Source: UBA7672 sp963784415
GTDB taxonomy: Bacteria > Pseudomonadota > Alphaproteobacteria > Caulobacterales > Hyphomonadaceae
Reading direction: 5' to 3'
Assembly (NCBI GenBank): GCA_963784415.1
Contig: CAWARK010000002.1
Coordinates: 564,605 to 628,604, forward strand
Length of the DNA stretch: 64,000 bases
In this document: positions 1 through 7,543 of the stretch, one piece after another
Numbering within the stretch: the first letter of the stretch is position 1
Layout of the letters: the number at the start of each line of letters is the position of its first letter
The notes under the pieces: model-generated
What the model saw: the letters and a program-made list of their open reading frames with translations, nothing else
What the model was told of the DNA's origin: nothing
Database searches by the model: none
Position numbers and translations under genes: made by a program

Positions 1-353
1 TCGCGCCAGTCCACGCCATAAAGTGACACACGGCCAGACTTGCCAATGTCCGTCAGCTGCGGATGTTCGAGGACACAGCTGCTGCACCATGAACCGAACA
101 CGTTCACCAGAGATACCTTTCCCTTCAGGTCTTCATTCGTCAGCGGTTCGCTTTCCGGCGTAAGGCGCGTCAGTGCGAACTCCGGCATCGGCCGATCGAT
201 CATTGTCGAGGGGATTGCCTTGGGATCGTGAGTGAGGCCGAAGGCAAAGAATCCACTGACAATGAGCAGCAAGGCGACAGGAACAAGTGCTGCCCACGCC
301 GGGAGCGCCGATCGCGTCCGCAGTATCTCTTCCGTTGGGGGTATGACGGACAT
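1..353 (-). CDS. ccmG: CcmG/DsbE-type thiol:disulfide interchange protein (3' end outside window)
   Basis: This is a thioredoxin-like protein of cytochrome c maturation. It is membrane-anchored and faces the periplasm, where it keeps apocytochrome CxxCH cysteines reduced for heme attachment. Reading from ATG at 353, residues about 18-40 form one hydrophobic anchor. An AhpC/TSA-like start (MIDRPMPEFALTRL) follows, and then the redox motif FGSWCSSC near residue 95. The standard CcmG motif is WCxxC, which is matched. The gene starts 4 bases after the ccmF stop, so the two are co-transcribed. About the last third of the protein lies beyond position 1. The start is supported by the anchor position and the tight spacing. 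Family assignment is secure; the partner CcmH/CcmI would be expected further left but cannot be seen. Confidence 0.9.
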   Translation of the reverse strand, partial: MSVIPPTEEILRTRSALPAWAALVPVALLLIVSGFFAFGLTHDPKAIPSTMIDRPMPEFALTRLTPESEPLTNEDLKGKVSLVNVFGSWCSSCVLEHPQLTDIGKSGRVSLYGVDWR

Positions 354-357
354 CTCG

Positions 358-2334
358 TCAGGCTCCGGCATGGGATGCGACGGCCGCGCCGACACGATGA
401 GGCGCCCCGATGCGGAACCGGCGATCGGACAGCGAGATGAAGCCCCCCGCCGCCATGATCAGGGCCCCTCCCCAAATCCACATGGCGAGTGGATGGTTGG
501 TGATGCGTACGGCGAAAGCGCCCGAACCGTCGTCCTCTCCGGTGGTCAGGTGGAGATTCACAAGCAGGCCGCCGCGGATGCCTGCCTCGGTCGTCACTGT
601 GTCGCGCTCTGGGTAGTAGCGCCGCTCGGTAGCCAGTTCGCCGTCGGCCGCACCATTGCGGAGCACGCTGAAGGTCAGGCGTTGGGCGTCGTAGTTCGGT
701 CCCTTCACCAGCTGCACCTGCTCCAGCCGGAATGACTGGTCGCCCAGCGTGGCGGTGTCTCCTTTGCGCATTGATGCAAAGGATTCCGTCTGCCACACCG
801 ACATGGCCGTGACGCCAAAGACGGCAATCGCGAAGCCCATGTGCGCCGCAACAAAGCCCCACGTGGAACGCGGAAACGCGCGAGCGAGGAACAGCGATTG
901 TTGCGGCGTCACCTGTCCCGCCTTCAAGCGTGCCTGCATCCAGCGGATCATGCTGGCGACCAGGAAGACGCCAAAGCCCATGCCAAGCCCGCCGGGCAGG
1001 CTGTGGCCGAGTATGCCGGCGACAAGCCCGACGCTTGCTCCTGTGAGGAACGGCAACGTCAGCGACCGGCGCGCCGGTTTCACCGAGTCGCTACGCCAGC
1101 GCATCAGGGGGCCGAAAGCCATCACCAGCATCACGCACAGCATGATCGGACCGAATGTAACGTTGAAGTAAGGCGGGCCGACGGAAATCTTGTCGCCAGT
1201 CAGTGCGTCGATCACCAGCGGATAGAACGTGCCGAGGAAGACGATAGCTGTGGCGATGAGCAGCAGGAAGTTGTTCGCGAGAATTGCGCCTTCTCTGCTG
1301 GCCGGCGCAAAACTGGGCGGCTGTTGAAGCTGGCGGGCCCTGAACGCATAGAGCGTGAGCGCGCCACCGGACGCACCGAGAACCATCGCGAGAATGAAGA
1401 TGCCTCGCGCTGGATCAACCGCGAAGGCATGCACGCTGGTAAGCACGCCTGAGCGGACGAGGAAAGTGCCAATCAGGCTGAGCGTGAACGTCAGGATTGA
1501 AAGCAGGAGCGTCCAGTTCACTAGCGCATGACGTCGTTCGACGACCAGCGTGCAGTGAAGAAGGGCCGTCCCGATCAGCCACGGCATGAACGACGCGTTT
1601 TCGACCGGATCCCAGAACCACCAGCCGCCCCAGCCAAGCTCATAGTAGGCCCACATACTGCCAAGCGCGATCCCGATGGTCAGGAAGCACCATGCCGTAA
1701 GCACCCATGGCCGCACCCATCGGGCCCAGGCCGCGTCAACCTTTCCTTCGATCAGCGCCGCGACCGAGAAAGAGAATGCAATCGAGAAGCCGACATAGCC
1801 GAGGTAAAGCATCGGCGGGTGTGCAGCGAGCCCGGGGTCCTGCAACAGGGGATTGAACCCGCCTCCTTCTAGGGGAGCAGGGCTAAGCCGCGCGAACGGG
1901 TTCGAGGTGAATATGATGAAGGCGAGGAAAGCTGCCCCGATCAGCCCCTGCACACCCAGCGCTCTTGCCCTAAGAGTCGCCGGCAGATTGTTTCCGAACA
2001 TGGCGACGGCCGCCCCATAGCCGGCCAGCACAAGCGCCCATAGCAGCATCGAGCCCTCATGCTGCCCCCACGCGGCCGCGACTTTGTAGATCATCGGCAT
2101 CAGCGTGTAGGAATTACTTGCAACGACGCGCAGCGAGAAATCGGACGTCACGAAGCCCCAGATCAGGCAAGCGAAGGCGAAGGCGATCAGAGCCAGTTGG
2201 GTGATCGCTGCCGAAGCGCCCACGTTCATGAGACGTACGCGGCCTGTGGCTGCGCCCCATAGCGGGGCGGCGGTCTGAACCAGGGACGTCATCAGGGCGA
2301 GGGTGAGGGCGAAGAGTCCGAGTTCGCTGATCAA
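358..2334 (-). CDS. ccmF: Heme lyase subunit CcmF
   Basis: CcmF is the large inner-membrane subunit of the System I cytochrome c heme lyase. It takes heme from holo-CcmE and attaches it to CxxCH motifs. The 658-residue length is normal for the family. The protein is multi-spanning and carries the tryptophan-rich heme-handling motif GGWWFWDPVENASFMPW at about residues 233-250. The start codon is TTG (MISELGLFAL matches the usual CcmF N-terminus). It overlaps the stop of a 17-codon reading frame (2331-2384), which might act as a translation-coupling leader or be chance. ccmE does not precede it, which is unusual because ccmE-ccmF is a common order. ccmG follows 4 bases downstream. The location next to two giant multiheme cytochromes fits a heavy demand for heme attachment. 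Confidence 0.95.
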   Translation of the reverse strand: MISELGLFALTLALMTSLVQTAAPLWGAATGRVRLMNVGASAAITQLALIAFAFACLIWGFVTSDFSLRVVASNSYTLMPMIYKVAAAWGQHEGSMLLWALVLAGYGAAVAMFGNNLPATLRARALGVQGLIGAAFLAFIIFTSNPFARLSPAPLEGGGFNPLLQDPGLAAHPPMLYLGYVGFSIAFSFSVAALIEGKVDAAWARWVRPWVLTAWCFLTIGIALGSMWAYYELGWGGWWFWDPVENASFMPWLIGTALLHCTLVVERRHALVNWTLLLSILTFTLSLIGTFLVRSGVLTSVHAFAVDPARGIFILAMVLGASGGALTLYAFRARQLQQPPSFAPASREGAILANNFLLLIATAIVFLGTFYPLVIDALTGDKISVGPPYFNVTFGPIMLCVMLVMAFGPLMRWRSDSVKPARRSLTLPFLTGASVGLVAGILGHSLPGGLGMGFGVFLVASMIRWMQARLKAGQVTPQQSLFLARAFPRSTWGFVAAHMGFAIAVFGVTAMSVWQTESFASMRKGDTATLGDQSFRLEQVQLVKGPNYDAQRLTFSVLRNGAADGELATERRYYPERDTVTTEAGIRGGLLVNLHLTTGEDDGSGAFAVRITNHPLAMWIWGGALIMAAGGFISLSDRRFRIGAPHRVGAAVASHAGA

Positions 2335-2482
2335 GGGCGATCCAGAATAATTGCGACGACAACAATCGTGCCAGTCATCGCCATGCGCCCCACGCAGGAG
2401 AGTGATGGACTCATTTCAATGAAAACTCCATCGCTTAAAGTTATGTTTTATTTCATCTTGCTGAGGCTTCTCATCACGGTAC

Positions 2483-3529
2483 ATGCGTGCCAGAATTCTG
2501 TTGCGTGGGGTGCGCGATTATCAAAGCGCGGAGTCTAGCTTGAACGCTCCTCACGGTTCGCAGCGCGGTGCCGTCCCGCCGCCTCGACGCGATTTCACTG
2601 AACAGGCCGAGCTTCAACTTGTGACACCGCATGCTGCTGCGACACACGCGCGCGCGTCCTCCACGTTGGCGCCGCAGGTACAAGCCAGGCGCGGTTCGGC
2701 CTTTGAAGTCTATGCATTTCCCGTGTTCCTGCTGATGATTGTCGGCGTGCTCGTCGCTGGTTGGGTGTTCAAGGACCGCTTGGGCATCGAAGCGGAAGAG
2801 GGCGTTGGATACTGGCTTGGAATCGCCGGCATCGGCTGTGTAGGAGTCCTTCTGATCTATCCCTTGCGGAAGCGAATTCCGGCTCTCGCCTTCATGGGAA
2901 GCGTCCCCGACTGGTTTCATTTTCATATGTCGCTGGGTTTGTTGGCGCCGACGCTGATCCTTTTTCATGCTGGGTTCAGGACCGGTTCAGTTAACGCTGC
3001 TATCGCGCTCGTCTCCATGCTGGTCGTGGCTGGCAGCGGCCTCCTTGGGCGAATGCTTTATGTGAGGATTCACCGTGACCTCGCCGGCAAGCGCGCCGAA
3101 GTGCGCGCGATGGCAGAGGATGCTGGCCTGTTGCGGCAGACCCTGATTGGCGATTTTGCGGACGTCGCGGATATTGCTGACCAACTGGAGGCAACGCTGC
3201 ACAAGCCGCGCTCGAACGTCTTCAGCGCGTTTGGTTATGCTGTGTCGAGCTCAGCCAGGATCACGATCGCCCGGCGGAGAATGCTTGCGGCTTTGAAGCG
3301 CGGTGCGGGACGCGTGTCGAGCGTCAAGCCTGGCGGACGCGCAGCAGTGAAGCGATTGCGACGGGATGGGGCCACGCTCGTTCGCGCGTATTGCCGTCAG
3401 CTGAAACATGCAGCCTACCTCACGTTCTTCGAGCGGCTCTTCGCCTTGTGGCATATCGTGCACATGCCCCTGTTCATGTTGATGGTCGTGGCCGCCGGGA
3501 TCCACATCGTCGCAGTACATCTCTACTAG
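2483..3529 (+). CDS. Cytochrome b-like membrane protein with paired histidines (candidate quinol-oxidising subunit)
   Basis: I do not recognise a named family. The protein has about five membrane segments (roughly residues 73-95, 106-124, 140-163, 168-188 and 326-347). Histidines sit inside or at the ends of the helices: H146, H148 and H162 in one helix region (FHFHMSLG...LFHAGF), and H324, H327, H341 and H346 in the last helix (LWHIVHMPLF...GIHIVAVHLY). That spacing resembles di-heme b-type or ferric-reductase-like membrane domains. Between helices 4 and 5 lies a basic, Arg/Lys-rich soluble stretch (about 190-310). It is the first gene of a four-gene unit and ends 8 bases before the 24-heme cytochrome start. 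I infer that it passes quinol electrons to the periplasmic cytochromes. The start at 2483 has only a weak ribosome site, so a later start is possible. Confidence 0.6.
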   Translation: MRARILLRGVRDYQSAESSLNAPHGSQRGAVPPPRRDFTEQAELQLVTPHAAATHARASSTLAPQVQARRGSAFEVYAFPVFLLMIVGVLVAGWVFKDRLGIEAEEGVGYWLGIAGIGCVGVLLIYPLRKRIPALAFMGSVPDWFHFHMSLGLLAPTLILFHAGFRTGSVNAAIALVSMLVVAGSGLLGRMLYVRIHRDLAGKRAEVRAMAEDAGLLRQTLIGDFADVADIADQLEATLHKPRSNVFSAFGYAVSSSARITIARRRMLAALKRGAGRVSSVKPGGRAAVKRLRRDGATLVRAYCRQLKHAAYLTFFERLFALWHIVHMPLFMLMVVAAGIHIVAVHLY

Positions 3530-3537
3530 ACGCTCGC

Positions 3538-5307
3538 ATGGGCCCCTTTCGTGCCTTGCTTGTCACCTTGGCGATACTCGCTGGTGCGATCACATTCAGT
3601 GACGGCGCCAGCGCGCAAAACCCGTTGGAACGGCTCGTCTCGCCGGGTGAACTCTCGCGTTCGCACGAGAAGTTCGATGCTACGTGCAACTCCTGCCACG
3701 AGTCGTTCAACAAGGGCGCGCAGAAGGCCAAGTGTCTTGCGTGTCACAAGGACATCAACTGGGATGTCCAGAACCGGCGCGGATTTCATGGTCGCTCCCG
3801 GCAGGTCGGCAGCGTCGAGTGCAAGACGTGCCATGTCGAGCATGAGGGCAGGAGCGCGAAGATCGTCGTGCTCGATGAAAAGACGTTTGACCACCGGCTC
3901 ACTGACATGCCTTTGCTGGGTGGGCATGCGCGCTTACAATGCGCAGAATGCCATAAAAATGGAGAAAAATATGCCAAAGCGCCAGCGGATTGCGCTGCGT
4001 GCCACAAGGCAGACGAGCCACATCAAGGTCGGCTCGGAACGGCATGCGCAACCTGCCACGTGGTCTCTTCGTGGAAGACGGTATCGTTCGATCATAGCAA
4101 GACTACGTTTCCGCTAAAGGGCGCACACGCGAGCGCGCAGTGCGCTGCATGCCACGTCAATCAGGCATGGAAAGGCGTCCAGACCGGCTGCGTTTCATGT
4201 CACGCGAAGGACGATGCGCATGCTGGAAAACTCGGTCGGGACTGTGCGTCCTGCCACGTCGAGACCGGATGGAAGGTGAAGAGTTTCGACCATTCCAGGA
4301 CGGGCTTCGCGCTCATCGGGAAGCACGTCGCCGCGAAATGCGAAGCCTGTCACGTAAAGAATGTCAGCGATCCGTTGCCTCGGACCTGCAACGGATGCCA
4401 CGCGAAAGATGACGTTCACAAGGGCCGCAACGGCGTGGCGTGTGCCGACTGCCACATAGCGCGCGACTGGCGGTCGGTGACGTTTGATCACGCTAGGACA
4501 GATTTTCCGCTGTTGGGTAAGCATGCCTCGGTGAAGTGCGAGAGTTGCCATACGCGCCCCGTCAAGGAGTGGAAGCCGCCGACCAGTTGCAGCGCCTGCC
4601 ACCAGAAAGACGATGTTCACAAGGGACTACTCGGCTCGGTCTGCAAGGACTGCCACTCTGAGACTGGCTGGACAAAGGTTCGTTTTCAGCACGAGCGGGA
4701 TGCGGGCTTTGCGCTGAATGGCAGGCATGCGTCCGCTACCTGTGCGGCATGTCATAAACAACCGACGCATGTGAAGGCGCCACCGTCCAACTGCATCGGT
4801 TGTCATCGTGACGACGATCCACACAAACGCCAGTTGGGCGATGGGTGCGGGCAATGCCATGGAGAGACAGCCTGGAAAGCCAATGTTCGTTTCGATCACG
4901 GCCAGACCGATTTTCCGCTCCTTGGAAAGCATTCGAGCGTGAAATGCCAAGACTGCCACAAGAGTGCGGCCTTTCTGGATGTGAAGCCCGCGTGCGTCTC
5001 GTGCCACACAGATGACGACGTGCACGTTGGGCGGCTCGGCTCCAATTGCGCGACCTGCCACAATCCTGTGGTTTGGACCCGTTGGACCTTCGATCACAGC
5101 AAGCAGACGACGTTCCCGCTGACGGGAAAGCATCGCGACGTTGCCTGCCAGAGCTGTCATCGCGCGCCCGTAACGGGTCGCATCGAATTGTCGACGCGAT
5201 GCGTGACGTGTCACGCATCGGACGACAAGCATCGCGGCTCATTTGGATCCAGCTGTGAACGATGCCATTCGCCCGATGACTTCTCGGCCATCAACATGAA
5301 GCCCTGA
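3538..5307 (+). CDS. 24-heme c-type cytochrome (cytochrome c3-like multiheme protein)
   Basis: This is a secreted multiheme electron carrier. The start ATG at 3538 gives a clear signal peptide (MGPFRALLVTLAILAGAI...GASAQ) and lies 8 bases after the upstream stop. The reading frame is open further upstream, but that part overlaps the previous gene. The 589-residue protein holds 24 CxxCH heme motifs, about one per 23 residues. They are organised in repeats with the order FDH...FPL.GKH, CxxCH, CxxCH.KDD.H.G, CxxCH...W. The extra conserved histidines (FDH, GKH, DDVHKG) are the likely distal heme ligands, implying bis-His, low-potential hemes in close contact. The architecture resembles cytochrome c3/c7-type modules strung in a row. 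I infer that it conducts electrons across the periplasm or forms a wire together with the next cytochrome. It needs the Ccm machinery encoded next door. Confidence 0.88.
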   Translation: MGPFRALLVTLAILAGAITFSDGASAQNPLERLVSPGELSRSHEKFDATCNSCHESFNKGAQKAKCLACHKDINWDVQNRRGFHGRSRQVGSVECKTCHVEHEGRSAKIVVLDEKTFDHRLTDMPLLGGHARLQCAECHKNGEKYAKAPADCAACHKADEPHQGRLGTACATCHVVSSWKTVSFDHSKTTFPLKGAHASAQCAACHVNQAWKGVQTGCVSCHAKDDAHAGKLGRDCASCHVETGWKVKSFDHSRTGFALIGKHVAAKCEACHVKNVSDPLPRTCNGCHAKDDVHKGRNGVACADCHIARDWRSVTFDHARTDFPLLGKHASVKCESCHTRPVKEWKPPTSCSACHQKDDVHKGLLGSVCKDCHSETGWTKVRFQHERDAGFALNGRHASATCAACHKQPTHVKAPPSNCIGCHRDDDPHKRQLGDGCGQCHGETAWKANVRFDHGQTDFPLLGKHSSVKCQDCHKSAAFLDVKPACVSCHTDDDVHVGRLGSNCATCHNPVVWTRWTFDHSKQTTFPLTGKHRDVACQSCHRAPVTGRIELSTRCVTCHASDDKHRGSFGSSCERCHSPDDFSAINMKP

Positions 5308-5380
5308 GTGCGCTTCGAACATGTCTGGCCGGCGATGCACACGCAGGTTCGCGTGCGTCTATGCCCCGAAACAATGCTAT

Positions 5381-5402
5381 CTGAATTCAATCTGAATTGA
5401 AT
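5381..5402. promoter_or_regulatory. Tandem 11-bp repeat in AT-rich leader, candidate operator
   Basis: CTGAATTCAAT is followed directly by CTGAATTGAAT. The inner part also reads as an inverted repeat (ATTCAAT, 4 bases, ATTGAAT). It sits in an AT-rich stretch, unlike the rest of the window, about 160 bases before the second multiheme cytochrome gene. It could be a regulator site or part of a promoter. The protein that would bind it is unknown. Confidence 0.3.
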
Positions 5403-5560
5403 CTTAAACTATACTGAGTTCGTTTCGAAAGTTGAATTATACGCAAGGTCGCAATCGTGCATTAAATTTCCGTACGTGCATTGTACTTGTCCCGATCGGA
5501 GGGAATAGCTGTCTGCAGCTGGGAAGCGTGGGCGCTGTGGCGTATCTCTGGAAAGGACTG

Positions 5561-7462
5561 ATGTCCCACTGCCGCGTCGCCAATCTGATCCCTGCCTGGC
5601 TGAACGCGAAGGTCTTCGCGATCATGGCAGTTCTGTTCATGGCGGCCGGCGCTTTCAGCACTCCGGCTCTCGCCCAGCAGGACAGGGTGATTGTCGGGTT
5701 TGATCACCTGTCGACCGGTTTTCCGCTTGACGGCGCCCACAAGTCTCTGACCTGCGAGAACTGCCATTCGAACGGAAACTTCGGTGGATTGCCCACACGC
5801 TGCCGCGATTGCCACAACGGAGGCATCGCGCCAGCCCAACCGATGCGGCACGTGCCGACCACGGCGGATTGCGATTCCTGTCACGTCACGGCGAGCTGGA
5901 CCCGCGTACGCTATGACCACGCTGCGGTGTCGGGCCCATGCACGACATGTCACAATAACTCGCTGGCGCAAGGAAAGCCGGCAAGACACATCCAGACGAC
6001 CGCTGCTTGCGAAACCTGCCATACGACCGCGTTGTGGACGTCAGTGCGGTTCAACCACGCGGCAGTCACAGGTTCATGCGCCAGCTGTCACAACGGCTCG
6101 CAGGCCACCGGAAAGCCTACGAACCACATTGCCACGACGGCTGGGTGCGACAGCTGCCACAGCACGTCTGGCTGGACAAATGTGCGGTTCAGCCACACTG
6201 GCGTCACAGGCGCCTGCGCGACGTGTCACAACGGGACGAGCGCAACCGGTAAGCCGTCAAACCATATCCAGACGACTGCATCGTGCGAGAGTTGTCACAG
6301 CACGGCGACGTGGACAAACGTACGATTCGACCATGCCGGCGTGACGGGCTCGTGCGCTGCATGCCACAACGGATCGCAGGCGACGGGCAAGCCCGCCACT
6401 CACATCCCCACGACCGCGGGATGCGAAACCTGTCACAGCACGACGACATGGACGAATGCCCGGTTTGATCACGCGGGCGTCACGGCGGCTTGCGCGTCCT
6501 GTCACAACGGCTCCACCGCAACCGGCAAACCCACGAACCACATTGCGACATCGGCCGGGTGCGACAGTTGCCACAACACATCGACCTGGACGAGCGTGCG
6601 GTTTGACCACGCAAGCGTGACGGGCTCGTGCGCAACCTGCCACAACGGCACGCAGGCGACGGGCAAGCCGGCGAACCATATTGCGACTACTGCAGGCTGC
6701 GACAGTTGCCACGCCACGTCCACGTGGACCAGTGTACAGTTCGACCATTCGGCCGTCAGCGGCTCTTGCGCAACCTGTCACAACGGATCACAGGCGACCG
6801 GCAAGCCGCCGACCCACATCGCCTCGACCAGCACGTGCGACGACTGCCATGTAACGACGAACTGGACCAATGTGCGGGTCGACCACAATGCCGTCACCGG
6901 CACGTGCACGTCGTGTCACAATGGGACCGCTGCAACCGGTAAGCCGCCGACCCACATTGCAACGTCCGCACAATGCAGCGATTGCCACTCAACTCTGGCG
7001 TGGATTCCCGCCTCGTTCGACCACGCTTCCGTGACAGGCTCCTGCGCCAGCTGCCACAACGCCGTCAGCGCCACGGGCAAGCCAACCTCGCATTTCCAGA
7101 CCAACCTGCCGTGCGAAGAGTGTCACAACAGCAATAGCTGGACGACGATCCGTTTCGTTCACTCGAGCGCCGGCTATCCGGGCCAGCACCGCTCTGCCCT
7201 TGATTGCACCGACTGCCATCGCACAAACGCGCAGCAGGTGCCTTGGCCAAACGCAGCCTACCAGCCGGATTGCGCGGCCTGCCATGCCAACGACTACCGC
7301 GCCGGTTCGCACCGCAAAACACAGAATCCAAGCACGCAATATACGGTGTCCGAGCTGCGTGACTGTACCGGGGCATGCCACGTCTACACGGACAGCACGA
7401 TGACAACGATTGCGACCAGAAGAAACTCGCACCATCGCGTCAGCGACGGCGGGTTCGACTAG
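5561..7462 (+). CDS. Repeat-built multiheme c-type cytochrome (23 CxxCH plus one CxxxCH)
   Basis: This is a secreted multiheme cytochrome. ATG 5561 is chosen because GGAAAGGA sits just before it and a signal peptide follows (hydrophobic VFAIMAVLFMAAGAF, cleavage near ALAQQ). The frame is open for 43 more codons upstream. The mature part has 23 CxxCH motifs and one DCTGACH (CxxxCH) near the C-terminus. Nine consecutive 46-residue units each follow the pattern CxxCHNGS.ATGKP.(N/T)HI.TTA.CDSCHST..WT.VRFDHA.VTGS. The conserved His of HI and FDH are probable distal ligands. The sequence is rich in Thr/Ser/Asn/Gly and poor in charge, unlike the Lys-rich 24-heme neighbour, which fits a surface-exposed or polymeric role. 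I infer an outer electron carrier, possibly nanowire-like, working with the barrel protein that follows. Confidence 0.88.
   Translation: MSHCRVANLIPAWLNAKVFAIMAVLFMAAGAFSTPALAQQDRVIVGFDHLSTGFPLDGAHKSLTCENCHSNGNFGGLPTRCRDCHNGGIAPAQPMRHVPTTADCDSCHVTASWTRVRYDHAAVSGPCTTCHNNSLAQGKPARHIQTTAACETCHTTALWTSVRFNHAAVTGSCASCHNGSQATGKPTNHIATTAGCDSCHSTSGWTNVRFSHTGVTGACATCHNGTSATGKPSNHIQTTASCESCHSTATWTNVRFDHAGVTGSCAACHNGSQATGKPATHIPTTAGCETCHSTTTWTNARFDHAGVTAACASCHNGSTATGKPTNHIATSAGCDSCHNTSTWTSVRFDHASVTGSCATCHNGTQATGKPANHIATTAGCDSCHATSTWTSVQFDHSAVSGSCATCHNGSQATGKPPTHIASTSTCDDCHVTTNWTNVRVDHNAVTGTCTSCHNGTAATGKPPTHIATSAQCSDCHSTLAWIPASFDHASVTGSCASCHNAVSATGKPTSHFQTNLPCEECHNSNSWTTIRFVHSSAGYPGQHRSALDCTDCHRTNAQQVPWPNAAYQPDCAACHANDYRAGSHRKTQNPSTQYTVSELRDCTGACHVYTDSTMTTIATRRNSHHRVSDGGFD
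5939..7180 (+). repeat. Nine tandem 138-bp coding repeats inside the multiheme cytochrome gene
   Basis: Units begin at the TGC of each first heme motif, at 5939, 6077 and then every 138 bases. Each encodes 46 residues and two hemes. The units are similar but not identical, with divergence concentrated at third positions and Ser/Thr codons. They are coding repeats and are not spaced like a CRISPR array. They could expand or contract by recombination. Confidence 0.85.
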
Positions 7463-7507
7463 GGCGATAGCGAAACTTCAGGCGGGGGCCAGGACGGATG
7501 CGGTGCA

Positions 7508-7526
7508 GACACCAGAAAATGGTGTC
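7508..7526 (+). other. Short stem-loop just before the barrel gene
   Basis: GACACCA, a 5-base loop GAAAA, then TGGTGTC form a 7-bp stem between the multiheme cytochrome stop and the barrel gene's ribosome site. There is no U-run after it, so it is probably not a terminator. It may set relative expression or mRNA stability within the operon. Confidence 0.35.
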
Positions 7527-7543
7527 GCCGCGGGAGTATGTGC

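Noticed and set aside
5939..7180. Regular 138-bp repeats as a CRISPR array
   Set aside because: The repeats are contiguous coding units with two heme motifs each; there are no short identical repeats with unique spacers and no cas genes.
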